This document shows positions 16,818 through 24,714 of a stretch of 36,010 nucleotides of DNA, in pieces. The number at the start of each line of letters is the position of its first letter. Within the stretch, counting starts at the first letter, position 1. Made by a program: the position numbers and the translations under genes. This DNA is from Companilactobacillus futsaii JCM 17355 (GTDB lineage Bacteria > Bacillota > Bacilli > Lactobacillales > Lactobacillaceae), in the NCBI RefSeq assembly GCF_001435505.1, contig NZ_AZDO01000046.1, forward strand, positions 1 through 36,010, read 5' to 3'. The notes beneath the pieces are model-generated. The model was given only the letters and a program-made list of their open reading frames with translations, did not search any database and was not told the origin of the DNA.

Positions 16818-17511
16818 GTTTCAAAATCACCCCTATCGTACAACCAATTAAAGTTACAACTAAAATCAATAAATCGCTAGAAATAAAAATTAGTCCAAAA
16901 TATACTAATGGCAACATAATACCAACAACAATCAATTGAACTTTCAAAGAAATTGATTTGTCACTAATCAATTGCAAGTACAACAATCCAATAAACATTG
17001 CCACTAAAGCAAAATCTAGGCCTAGTTTCTCCGGATCACTGATGATTTTTCCCAGCATTGCGCCAACAGCAGTTGATACAGCCCAAACTAGATAGGCCAT
17101 CACATTGACAGTATTGAACCATTTAAAAGTTAATTTGCCATCCGTGTAATTGAGTTTATTCATACTCAAGGCAAAGCTCTCATCAGTAATTAAGCTTCCT
17201 AGCAAAATATTCTCAAATAAAGAATTCTCCTTAAAGAAATTTGCGGTCGTCATACTCATCAAAATCATCCGCGAGTTGACCAAAAAGACTGACAAAGCAA
17301 TCGAAACAATCGGCGTTCCAATTACTAACAAGCTGACCAAAATAAATTGTGCCGAACCTGCATAAACTATCAACGACATTAAAGTTGCCATCAAAACACT
17401 CATTCCAGCAGATGCGGCTACAATACCAAAGGATAAACCAATTCCAATGTAACCAAATACTGTTGGGAGCGTATCTTTGACAGCGGTCTCAACACTTAAA
17501 CTATTATCCAT
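16804..17511 (-). CDS. azlC: AzlC family branched-chain amino acid export subunit
   Basis: A 235-residue membrane protein of about seven helices, with the conserved N-terminus TVFGYIGIGLSFGIVAASAGMS and the following YAGSAQFILVSLL of the AzlC/BrnF family. It is the large subunit of a branched-chain amino acid exporter. The start is well supported by GAGGAGGGGG. A promoter with TTGACA lies about 60 bases upstream. Confidence 0.92.
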   Translation of the reverse strand: MDNSLSVETAVKDTLPTVFGYIGIGLSFGIVAASAGMSVLMATLMSLIVYAGSAQFILVSLLVIGTPIVSIALSVFLVNSRMILMSMTTANFFKENSLFENILLGSLITDESFALSMNKLNYTDGKLTFKWFNTVNVMAYLVWAVSTAVGAMLGKIISDPEKLGLDFALVAMFIGLLYLQLISDKSISLKVQLIVVGIMLPLVYFGLIFISSDLLILVVTLIGCTIGVILKHAIN

Positions 17512-17544
17512 ATACTTTCCCCCTCCTCCTCAGTTTAAATAATT

Positions 17545-17573
17545 ATAATAATTTTAATTTAGTTAAATGTCAA
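17545..17573 (-). promoter_or_regulatory. Promoter of azlCD
   Basis: On the minus strand TTGACA (17568-17573), 17 bases, TATTAT (17545-17550). Confidence 0.6.
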
Positions 17574-17655
17574 TTAGATATAATATATTAACTCAAAAAA
17601 CAAATATTTCTTAAAAAACGTTATAATCAAAGTGATAAATCAATGGAGGCGTCAT

Positions 17656-18702
17656 ATGAAAAAAGCTGTTTTTAAAAAAGTCGGTCAAATGAAAATCGAA
17701 AATGTTGATAAACCTACCATTCAAGCAAATGATGATGTAATTATAAAAGTTATCCGTGCTTGTGTCTGTGGTTCAGATCTCTGGGCTTATCGTGGTCTTG
17801 AAGACAAGGCTCCAAACTCTGAAAACTCTGGTCACGAAGCTATCGGAATCGTTGAAGAAGTTGGAAAAGATATCACAACTGTTAAACCCGGTGATTTCGT
17901 AATTGCCCCATTTACTCACGGTTGTGGACACTGTCCTGCTTGTTTAGCCGGTTTTGATGGCGATTGTCAATCACACAAGGATAATTTCAGTAACGGTAAC
18001 CAAGCTGAATACATCAGATTTCAACATGGTCAATGGGCTTTGATTAAAGTTCCTGGTCAACCAAGCGATTATAGCGAAGGAATGCTCAAATCACTTTTGA
18101 CTCTAGCTGATGATGTTTTGGCAACTGGTTTCCATGCTGCTCGTGTTGCCCACGTTAAAGAAGGCGATACGGTTGTTGTCTTGGGTGATGGAGCTGTCGG
18201 TTTGTGTGGAATTATTTCCGCTAAGCTACTTGGCGCTAAGAAAATTATTTCTACTAGTCGTCATCCTGATCGTCAAGCACTTGCTAAAACATTTGGTGCC
18301 ACTGATAACGTCGCTGAACGTGGTGATGAAGGTGTTAAAAAAATGCTTGAACTAACCAACGGCTTTGGTGCTGACGCTGTGCTTGAATGTGTCGGAACCG
18401 AATTATCAACTGAAACTGCCCTACGTATCGGTCGTCCTGGTAGTGTCGTTGGTCGTGTTGGTTTGCCACATACTGGTAAAATGGATATCGCTACTCCATT
18501 TGAAAACAATATTTCAATCGCCGGTGGTCCTGCTTCTGTTTCTACTTACGACAAACAACTTCTTTTAAAAGCTGTTTTAGATGGAAAAATCAATCCAGGA
18601 TTAGTCTTTACAAAGAGCTTCAAACTCGACGACATTGATGCAGCTTATAAAGCTATGACTGATCGTAAAGTCATCAAATCACTAGTTGTTGTGAGTGATT
18701 AA
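17656..18702 (+). CDS. Zinc-dependent alcohol dehydrogenase family protein
   Basis: A 348-residue medium-chain dehydrogenase. The catalytic zinc ligands are Cys38 (VCGSDLWAYRG) and the GHE pair at 60-61. The structural zinc site is the four-cysteine lobe GCGHCPACLAGFDGDC (about residues 90-105). The coenzyme-binding Rossmann motif is GDGAVGLCG. The protein should oxidise or reduce an alcohol, polyol or aldehyde with NAD(P). The ATG at 17656 follows GGAGG by six bases; the reading frame is open further upstream but has no better start. A -10 TATAAT (17622-17627) lies upstream without a clear -35. The gene ends in a shared bidirectional terminator. Confidence 0.92.
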   Translation: MKKAVFKKVGQMKIENVDKPTIQANDDVIIKVIRACVCGSDLWAYRGLEDKAPNSENSGHEAIGIVEEVGKDITTVKPGDFVIAPFTHGCGHCPACLAGFDGDCQSHKDNFSNGNQAEYIRFQHGQWALIKVPGQPSDYSEGMLKSLLTLADDVLATGFHAARVAHVKEGDTVVVLGDGAVGLCGIISAKLLGAKKIISTSRHPDRQALAKTFGATDNVAERGDEGVKKMLELTNGFGADAVLECVGTELSTETALRIGRPGSVVGRVGLPHTGKMDIATPFENNISIAGGPASVSTYDKQLLLKAVLDGKINPGLVFTKSFKLDDIDAAYKAMTDRKVIKSLVVVSD

Positions 18703-18705
18703 TTA

Positions 18706-18740
18706 AAAAATGGTCTCGCCAATTTGGTGAGGCCATTTTT
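18706..18740. terminator. Bidirectional terminator
   Basis: AAAATGGTCTCGCCAA / TTGGTGAGGCCATTTT with T runs on both sides, between the convergent dehydrogenase and nuclease genes. Confidence 0.9.
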
Positions 18741-18741
18741 A

Positions 18742-19560
18742 TTAATAATTTCGATGATAACTTTTCTTATAATAATGACGTTGTTGGTAAGGATTCTGCA
18801 CTTCAGGAACTTGAAATTCTAAATCTACCTTTGAACGACCAGTCGCATAGTCAAATTGTAAGTGATCTTCAACATTCCATAAGTAACGATTCAAATTCAT
18901 ACTTCCATCAGTTGCCAACGCCTGTACCCAAACGCCTCGAGCCATCAATTCATTGCCACGAAAAACTGGTGTAACTTGATAAATAACTTTTTTATTTTTA
19001 GCCAATGAATTTCGAACTGTCTGTTCTACTTGAACCATCGTTTTTTGATTAGAAAAACTCGTTTGAGTAAACAAGTTATAAGGATTATCAATACTACCTA
19101 ACTGTCCTTGTTGAACTTGGCCAGATTTATTCAAATTAAAGGTCATCGTATAGGCTATCAGGTGTCCTCGATTTTGAGGAATAATTCGTTGTCCTTTAAC
19201 GTATCTAGGTTGATTATTCCATCCTGTCGGGCGCCAAGTCTGTTCAGTTCTAGTATTCGATCGTCCCAAATTATTTCTCGTTAAGTAAGCTGTTGCTGTT
19301 TTAGTTCGATTAAGTTTATCTAAACCACCATAATCAATATGTTCACTTTTGAAATCAGACGCTTTAATTGTTGAGGGTCTGTCATCATTTAAAATCTTGA
19401 CTGGTTTATTACCCGATGAATAAGTCCATTGACTTAGTTTTTCAGCACTAATAACCGAATCAACTTTGTTAGAAGTATTCTCTTGTTGACTTTGATTATT
19501 AGTATTGGCTGCACAACCGCCTAAAAGTAACGGTAACAATAACAATAATAATTTCTTCAA
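18742..19560 (-). CDS. Lipoprotein DNA/RNA non-specific endonuclease
   Basis: A 272-residue surface nuclease. The N-terminus is a lipoprotein signal (MKKLLLLL...LLLGGC, lipid-attachment Cys16). The nuclease signature is NRGHLIAYTM, a variant of the DRGH motif of the EndA/NucA family with the catalytic His, and the metal-binding Asn is probably in FTQTSFSNQKTM. It may degrade external DNA for nutrition, DNA entry or defence. The start is TTG at 19560 behind GGGAG. It lies 12 bases after the stop of an ABC ATPase gene and so ends a three-gene operon. Confidence 0.87.
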   Translation of the reverse strand: MKKLLLLLLPLLLGGCAANTNNQSQQENTSNKVDSVISAEKLSQWTYSSGNKPVKILNDDRPSTIKASDFKSEHIDYGGLDKLNRTKTATAYLTRNNLGRSNTRTEQTWRPTGWNNQPRYVKGQRIIPQNRGHLIAYTMTFNLNKSGQVQQGQLGSIDNPYNLFTQTSFSNQKTMVQVEQTVRNSLAKNKKVIYQVTPVFRGNELMARGVWVQALATDGSMNLNRYLWNVEDHLQFDYATGRSKVDLEFQVPEVQNPYQQRHYYKKSYHRNY

Positions 19561-19572
19561 ATTAATCTCCCT

Positions 19573-20184
19573 TTAAAAAGCCATGCGTGATTTAATTTTT
19601 AAATAACTATCCACTAAAATTTCATCATGAGCTTTGATGTAGTTAACGTTATCGATGTCACAAATATTATCTAATTTATTCGTAGTAATAATAATTGTTT
19701 TATCCAATTTGACTAATTCCCTAATCCAGCTAAAGACCTCTTGAGATGAGACAAGATCCAAACCCATTTCTGGTTCGTCAAATAAATATAATTCTTTTTC
19801 TACCATAATGTTGAGGTAAATAATTACGAGTTTTTTCTCAACCATTGATAATTCTAAAAATTTTTGTCGTTCTAATTGTAAAATACGCAAAGGTGGCGTG
19901 AATTTTTTAGTTCCATCCAATTGTCTGATAAAATGCAAAATTTCTGCCACCGTCAAATTAACATAGAAGTCATTTTGTTGTGCCAAATAAGCAATTTTGG
20001 ATGTCTTAGGAAAACCTATCAAATTATTTAATGATTCATTTTGGGCAATCTGATCTAATAAGTCGGTCTTCCCACTTTGACGTTTACCGAGCACAAAGTT
20101 CAACTGGCAATCTTCAAAATAAAAATTAACATCTTTAAAAATGATTCTTTTTTGCTTAGATAAATTAAAATTTTCGATTTTCAT
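19573..20184 (-). CDS. Atypical ABC transporter ATP-binding protein
   Basis: A short 203-residue ATPase. Walker A is GKRQSGKTD and Walker B is LYLFDEPEMGLD, including the catalytic Glu. The signature is not LSGGQ but ELSMVEKKL, and the switch histidine position reads TTNKLDN (Asn). The enzyme may therefore hydrolyse ATP weakly or need an unusual partner. It overlaps the permease gene by four bases (ATGA), so the two form one transporter. The cargo is unknown. Confidence 0.78.
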   Translation of the reverse strand: MKIENFNLSKQKRIIFKDVNFYFEDCQLNFVLGKRQSGKTDLLDQIAQNESLNNLIGFPKTSKIAYLAQQNDFYVNLTVAEILHFIRQLDGTKKFTPPLRILQLERQKFLELSMVEKKLVIIYLNIMVEKELYLFDEPEMGLDLVSSQEVFSWIRELVKLDKTIIITTNKLDNICDIDNVNYIKAHDEILVDSYLKIKSRMAF

Positions 20185-20894
20185 CGTAATTTTTCTCCAA
20201 TCGAAAATTTCTTGAAAACTAGCACACTAATTATTAAGTATAGCAAACTACAAAAAGCAAGAAAGACAGCGTATTTAATAGTCGAACAAGGTATTACATA
20301 CAATCCATACGCAAATTGAAATGGACTAAAGATGGTTAAAAGGGCTTTGTTAAAACCTTGTGGATGAACTCCCAACAATAATACGCCAACTGTAAAAATA
20401 CCCCCTGATAGATAATTAAAGACAACACGACGGATTTTTAGAACAAAAAAAATTGACGTCATCGCGATACACAAAACTGTTATTAGTGAAGACGCCAAAA
20501 AGCCATATACAAAAGTCAGTGAAGATACGTGTGTAATGAAAAAAGTAACATACAAATTAAATAGAAAGATTTCCAATTGCACAATTATTAACTGAACCAG
20601 CAAATTAGCCAGAACAATCGAATGCCGTGAACCGCTCAAATAAGTCAGTGTTTTTAAAAAGCCACTCTCACGTAAACGAATTAAATTCAGTAAAAATCCA
20701 TTAAAAACAGTAGTCACCACGATATATGACCAATATACATAAATAGATTCATTATCTTGAAAATTCAAAGTTTTATTCAAGAAGACCATAAACATCGGTA
20801 CGATCAAAGTATAGACAAAGTAAAAGCGTTCTTTAAAAGCTATTGTTAGCTGTATTTTAAAAAGTGCCCAATCATTTCTTAATTCCAAATTCAA
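20181..20894 (-). CDS. ABC-2 type permease
   Basis: A 237-residue protein with about six hydrophobic helices and the ABC-2 layout (N-terminal amphipathic segment, then VYTLIVPMFMVFLNK as helix 1). It should form the membrane channel for the ATPase encoded directly downstream. The annotated start is a TTG with GGGGA almost against it; the second in-frame TTG at 20888, two codons later, has better spacing. Exporters of this type carry peptides, drugs or lipids; nothing here fixes the substrate. Confidence 0.75.
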   Translation of the reverse strand: MNLELRNDWALFKIQLTIAFKERFYFVYTLIVPMFMVFLNKTLNFQDNESIYVYWSYIVVTTVFNGFLLNLIRLRESGFLKTLTYLSGSRHSIVLANLLVQLIIVQLEIFLFNLYVTFFITHVSSLTFVYGFLASSLITVLCIAMTSIFFVLKIRRVVFNYLSGGIFTVGVLLLGVHPQGFNKALLTIFSPFQFAYGLYVIPCSTIKYAVFLAFCSLLYLIISVLVFKKFSIGEKLR

Positions 20895-20999
20895 TCCCCA
20901 TTTTCTGCAAAAATCATCAATTAAATTAATATATTTTAATCAGACTGTCAATTGTAATTCTGATATATTGGAAATTAAGAATTATTTATAAAACCATAT

Positions 21000-21029
21000 A
21001 AAAAAGCGGACTATATGAGCCCACTTTTA
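21000..21029 (-). terminator. Terminator of the flavin oxidoreductase gene
   Basis: On the minus strand AAAAGTGGGCT / AGTCCGCTTTT (with G-U pairs) followed by T. Confidence 0.8.
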
Positions 21030-21032
21030 TTT

Positions 21033-22223
21033 TTATTTGCCACCACCAAAAATGTGGTCCAAAGTTTTATTAAATTTTTGACGATCATCAACTGTATGTG
21101 GTTCACTACTCAATTGCAAACCATCGTGAAATGATGTCAACAAGAAGTCCCAGAAAGTTCCAACTAATCCTAATTCTTCGTGATCAGCCGGAGCAATCGT
21201 ATAGCGGATGGCATTTTCATCACCAGCGATAACTTTTTGAACCCAGTGAGGTTCACGTAGACTTTCACGCCCAATTGCTGCAAAATCAATACCATTATCC
21301 AAAACTTTTTCAGCATCGGCTGGAGTTTGAATATCACCAACGCCAATCAATGGCAAATTACCAAGATGTTTCTTGATAGTCAAATTCAACGGCGTAGTAA
21401 TGGATTTGTCATTCAAAGATTTTCTCCAAACATCCCCCATTGACACATGCAAGTAATCAATTGGTGTTTTCTTCAAAGCATCGATCAATTGCAAGGAATC
21501 CTCAAAACGAATACCAGGAGTTTCAATTTCCTCTGGTGAAATACGATACCCCATCAAAAATGGTCTGTTTGCATAATTATCAATTGCTTTTTGAACTTCA
21601 GCTACTACTGCTAATGGAAAAGCCATTCTCTTTTCTAAACTGCCACCCCATTTGTCAGTCCGACGATTAGAATGTGGTGAAAAGAATTGTTGAATCAAAT
21701 ATGTGTTAGCACCATGAATTTCAACACCATCAAATCCGGCTTGAATCGCTCTTCTAGTAGCTTCTCCAAAATCTTTGATTGTTTGTTCAACTTCTGCTTC
21801 GCTCAAGGCTCTAGGTGTTTGCGAATTTTGACGAGTAGCCTTAACAGCACTAGCACTGACAGGTTGTTGTCCACGTAAAATTTCTTTAGAAGACATTCGA
21901 CCAGCACTAAAGATTTGCAAAATTGCTTTAGTTCCGTCTTTATGCATTGCTGAAGCTAACTTGGTTAAGCTGGGAAGAAATTTATCGTCACTGACACTGA
22001 GCTCCCCCTCAAAACCTTTGCCCAACGCGTTGACATTAGCAGTTCCTGTAATAAACATCCCAGCACCACCACTGTGCATATGATAATAACGTAATTCATC
22101 GCTAGTTACTTCACCATTTGAAAAACTCATTTCCTCAGTCATTGGTGGAATCACCATACGATTTTTTACCGTGATATTCTTTTTACTAAATGTATATGGT
22201 TTCAAAAATTTATAATCTGCCAT
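21033..22223 (-). CDS. NADH:flavin oxidoreductase, Old Yellow Enzyme family
   Basis: A 396-residue FMN-dependent TIM-barrel enzyme. The OYE signature GFDGVEIHGANTYLIQQFF followed by SPHSNRRTDKWGG carries the substrate-binding His/Asn and FMN contacts. NRMVIPPMTEEMS at the N-terminus is the usual FMN-binding start, and IGVGDI / FAAIGRESL bind the phosphate. It has no C-terminal 4Fe-4S/FAD domain, so it belongs to the short, single-domain OYEs that reduce activated C=C bonds. The physiological substrate is unknown. The start follows GGAGGA. It is transcribed alone. Confidence 0.92.
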   Translation of the reverse strand: MADYKFLKPYTFSKKNITVKNRMVIPPMTEEMSFSNGEVTSDELRYYHMHSGGAGMFITGTANVNALGKGFEGELSVSDDKFLPSLTKLASAMHKDGTKAILQIFSAGRMSSKEILRGQQPVSASAVKATRQNSQTPRALSEAEVEQTIKDFGEATRRAIQAGFDGVEIHGANTYLIQQFFSPHSNRRTDKWGGSLEKRMAFPLAVVAEVQKAIDNYANRPFLMGYRISPEEIETPGIRFEDSLQLIDALKKTPIDYLHVSMGDVWRKSLNDKSITTPLNLTIKKHLGNLPLIGVGDIQTPADAEKVLDNGIDFAAIGRESLREPHWVQKVIAGDENAIRYTIAPADHEELGLVGTFWDFLLTSFHDGLQLSSEPHTVDDRQKFNKTLDHIFGGGK

Positions 22224-22394
22224 GACAATCCTCCTCTTTCTAGTTCAGATTATCACAGTGATTACAAATGTAAATTATTTTAACTTTTATTTTTATCATT
22301 ACAAATAAATTTCTCAATTTAAAAAATAATTCGTGTCTTTTTAGAAAAAATCGGGTATGATATTGAGAGAAAAATTTTAACCGAGGAAAAGCTT

Positions 22395-22706
22395 ATGAAT
22401 TACTTACTACTACTAGTATCAATCGGTTTTGAAGTTTTGGGGACTTCACTTTTAAAGAAGACGGATGGCTTCACTAACTTGTTACCTACATTGGGTACAT
22501 TGTTATCTTACTTCATCTGCTTATTCGTCCTCTCCCACGTATTAAAAAGATTACCTCTCAGTTTGACATATGCCACTTGGGGTAGCGTTGGGTTGATACT
22601 AGTCACAATTGCAGGAATGGTCTTTTATCACGAATCATTGTCAGCTGCTTCAATCGCTGGACTCGTTTTAGTAGTATCGGGAACCGTTCTAATAAATGCA
22701 TTCTAA
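22395..22706 (+). CDS. Small multidrug resistance (SMR) family transporter
   Basis: A 103-residue, four-helix membrane protein with the essential membrane-embedded Glu13 (GFEVLGTSLLK) and the YATWGSVGLILVTIAGMVFYHE segment that forms helix 3. The Trp/Gly pattern resembles the Qac/EmrE type more than the guanidinium-exporting Gdx type, and no guanidine riboswitch is seen upstream. It works as an antiparallel dimer exchanging protons for cationic compounds. The gene stands alone; partner SMR subunits are absent. The start is preceded by GAGGAAAAG. Confidence 0.9.
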   Translation: MNYLLLLVSIGFEVLGTSLLKKTDGFTNLLPTLGTLLSYFICLFVLSHVLKRLPLSLTYATWGSVGLILVTIAGMVFYHESLSAASIAGLVLVVSGTVLINAF

Positions 22707-22708
22707 AG

Positions 22709-22744
22709 AAAAAACGTGTGAACTTGAATTCACACGTTTTTTTT
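22709..22744. terminator. Bidirectional terminator
   Basis: AAAAAACGTGTGAA / TTCACACGTTTTTT around a short loop, between the convergent SMR and DUF916 genes. Confidence 0.92.
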
Positions 22745-23780
22745 ATTTTCTTTTTCTATAAATGTAAATAACACTACCAGCAATGATTACTAAAGCCATA
22801 ATAGCACCTAAAATAATCCAGAGATCATGAGAACGATTTGGAACTTTCTTATTCAACTGCTTGTTTTCACTAGCACTGATTTTGAAGTTACGTTTCATTT
22901 TCCAAGCATTTTGACCATTATTGGCTTTAACATTCAAATACATTGTATAAGTACCCGGTTTTAACCGTTTGTTCTTGCCAACTCCACTTGGCGTATTGAC
23001 ACTAACTGGATAATCAAATTTGCTATCAGGAGCAATTGACATATTCTTCTTATCAGATTTCAAAATAATCTTTTTACTATTCTTGGGAGTAATTTTGGCA
23101 TCGACTGAAACTTTCTTCTCTAATTCTGGAACATCATTATCCATTTGACCTTCAACTGAAATTTGATCACTATTAGTAGTTACTTGAAAGGCTTTGTCAA
23201 ATTTCAAATCAGGTTTTACGGCATCAGTACTTTGCTGTAACTGAAGTCCTAAAACATAATCGTATTTATTTCTTAATGAAACACCTTTAATTCTCTTCTT
23301 ATTGTTTACTTGATTATTTTCTTCAACCAAGATTCCACCTAGTAATTCTCCTTCAAAATGACCACTTGGTGCTTGAATACCAACTGTTACCTCTTTTGAA
23401 GATCTGGCGGGTACTGTCACATTTTTAGGATAAGTTACTAAATTTTCAATATTGTATTTTAAATCGTGATCTGGTTTAACGTCGTGCTTATTATAAACAA
23501 TCACACCATTAACGTCAGTCGTGGCACGGTTGATCTGAATATCATAAGATTGCGTTGAAGCGCTATTATTATTGATTTTAAATTTAATATTTTCTTTTTG
23601 GTTAGGAGTAATCTTCAAATCATAATAACCAACTTTTTTATCAATTTGATTAGTCGCACTTTCTGGACTCACACTATAATTGACCGTCGGCGTGACTGCA
23701 GCTTGAACCGGAGTATTCAAAAATTGAAAACTAAGAAACATTGATATAAAAATCAAAAATCCCACTATCGACTTTTTCAA
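22743..23780 (-). CDS. DUF916/DUF3324 cell-surface protein (WxL partner)
   Basis: A 345-residue membrane-anchored surface protein. It has an N-terminal signal peptide (to about residue 28, ...TPVQAA), a DUF916 region (~30-150), a DUF3324 region (~160-300) and one C-terminal helix (WIILGAIMALVIIAGSVIYIY) followed by the basic tail RKRK. Proteins of this type accompany WxL proteins and are thought to bind them at the peptidoglycan surface. The start is TTG at 23780 behind GGAGG. It lies 74 bases downstream of the WxL gene with a terminator hairpin between them, so it should be expressed at a lower level. Confidence 0.9.
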   Translation of the reverse strand: MKKSIVGFLIFISMFLSFQFLNTPVQAAVTPTVNYSVSPESATNQIDKKVGYYDLKITPNQKENIKFKINNNSASTQSYDIQINRATTDVNGVIVYNKHDVKPDHDLKYNIENLVTYPKNVTVPARSSKEVTVGIQAPSGHFEGELLGGILVEENNQVNNKKRIKGVSLRNKYDYVLGLQLQQSTDAVKPDLKFDKAFQVTTNSDQISVEGQMDNDVPELEKKVSVDAKITPKNSKKIILKSDKKNMSIAPDSKFDYPVSVNTPSGVGKNKRLKPGTYTMYLNVKANNGQNAWKMKRNFKISASENKQLNKKVPNRSHDLWIILGAIMALVIIAGSVIYIYRKRK

Positions 23781-23792
23781 AATATTTCCTCC

Positions 23793-23829
23793 AAAAAAAG
23801 AGAGGCATAATTAAATACCCCTCTTCTTT
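23793..23829 (-). terminator. Intra-operon terminator between WxL and DUF916 genes
   Basis: On the minus strand AAGAAGAGGGGTA / TATGCCTCTCTTT followed by T, ending at the ribosome binding site of the DUF916 gene. Partial read-through would give more WxL than DUF916 mRNA. Confidence 0.7.
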
Positions 23830-23854
23830 GTAACTTAAAATTGTAACTTTGATT

Positions 23855-24484
23855 TTAGCTAGGTGCATTGGATAAAGTCCAAGTCAAAGTTGAACTATAT
23901 GATCCACCAACATTACCAGCTGGTACCATCAATGATGCATCGCCAGCATTGTATGTTGCAGTATAAGCACCAACACCATCACCAGCAGCGGCATCAACTA
24001 CAGTCGTTGGAGCTGTTGACAATGAAATTGTTGGACTAAATGTTGGTAATGCTGAAACGTTATCAGCAGCATCGGCTGTCAATGCGGGTGACTTACTATC
24101 AGCAAGTGACAAAACAGCACCTTTCAAACTACCACCAGTAGTATTACTGAAAGCACTATCTGCAACTGAAACTGACCAACCAGTTGGTTCACCGGGGTTA
24201 GTTACATGCAAGTCACTAGAAATACTTGTTGATTTGTATGTAGCATCACTAGCACTCGATGCAACCGTACCAAAATCAATTCCACCAGGTGTCGTTGTAC
24301 TTGTTGAGCCACCAGGTACACTATCCAACGTAATCGTTCCAGGTGTTAAATCTGCCGTTGACGTTGATGTTTCTGGAGCTGGTGTTGTCGTTGCAGCCTT
24401 CGTGACAATTCCACCTGCACCAACAGAACCTATTCCTAAAATTGTAGCACCGATTAAAAGACTATTCTTTAATAATTTTTTCAT
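23855..24484 (-). CDS. WxL-domain surface protein
   Basis: A 209-residue secreted protein with an Ala/Ser/Thr/Asp-rich composition. It has a signal peptide (MKKLLKNSLLIGATILGIGS...TKAAT), a low-complexity Thr/Pro/Ser linker, then a WxL domain. The first tryptophan is in GWSVSVADS and the C-terminal WxL motif is in STLTWTLSNAPS. WxL proteins attach non-covalently to peptidoglycan and act in adhesion or polysaccharide binding. I choose the ATG at 24484 (MKKLLKN) because GGAGGGG lies upstream; the ATG at 24502 contains that site and is unlikely. The gene is small for the family and is not followed by the LPXTG protein often found in such clusters. Confidence 0.9.
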   Translation of the reverse strand: MKKLLKNSLLIGATILGIGSVGAGGIVTKAATTTPAPETSTSTADLTPGTITLDSVPGGSTSTTTPGGIDFGTVASSASDATYKSTSISSDLHVTNPGEPTGWSVSVADSAFSNTTGGSLKGAVLSLADSKSPALTADAADNVSALPTFSPTISLSTAPTTVVDAAAGDGVGAYTATYNAGDASLMVPAGNVGGSYSSTLTWTLSNAPS

Positions 24485-24535
24485 TATATGATTCCCCTCC
24501 ATATACGAATTTTCGATATGAAATAGAGCCGATTT

Positions 24536-24610
24536 TCAAGATGGTTTTCCAGGACCCTTTGGGGGAATAACTTTTACCATCTTTTCTTTGGGAGACCTCT
24601 CAACCTCCAT
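24536..24610 (-). CDS. Possible 24-residue leader ORF before the WxL gene
   Basis: An ATG-started ORF of 24 codons, ending KVIPPKGPGKPS, lies in the leader of the WxL gene. Its last part overlaps one arm of an 8-bp stem (AAGATGGT / ACCATCTT, plus-strand 24538-24545 and 24576-24583). No clear ribosome binding site precedes it; if TATATA just upstream is the -10 box it would be almost leaderless. It may be a leader peptide, a gene remnant or simply a structured RNA leader. Confidence 0.3.
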   Translation of the reverse strand: MEVERSPKEKMVKVIPPKGPGKPS

Positions 24611-24628
24611 CTCAGTTATATAATCCTT

Positions 24629-24648
24629 TTTACTTATTAACAAGTAAA
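24629..24648. promoter_or_regulatory. 20-bp palindrome between WxL and NrtR genes
   Basis: TTTACTTATTAACAAGTAAA has perfectly complementary 7-base arms. It sits in the divergent intergenic region, near the likely -35 position of the WxL promoter. A candidate operator; the AAGTAAAT sequence recurs at 24668-24675. Confidence 0.5.
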
Positions 24649-24714
24649 TCTAATGTCACTGTACGAAAAGTAAATTATAATAAGTATAGTAATAATTAGA
24701 AGGTGTTATAGCAC

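Noticed and set aside
18742-20894. ABC plus nuclease operon as a known phage-defence system
   Set aside because: The nuclease has a lipoprotein signal and so is outside the cell, and the ABC proteins are a small permease-ATPase pair. No recognised defence gene is present.
22224-22394. Guanidine riboswitch upstream of the SMR gene
   Set aside because: The 171-base gap shows no ACGR-type guanidine motifs or tandem hairpins, and the protein looks Qac-like instead of Gdx-like.
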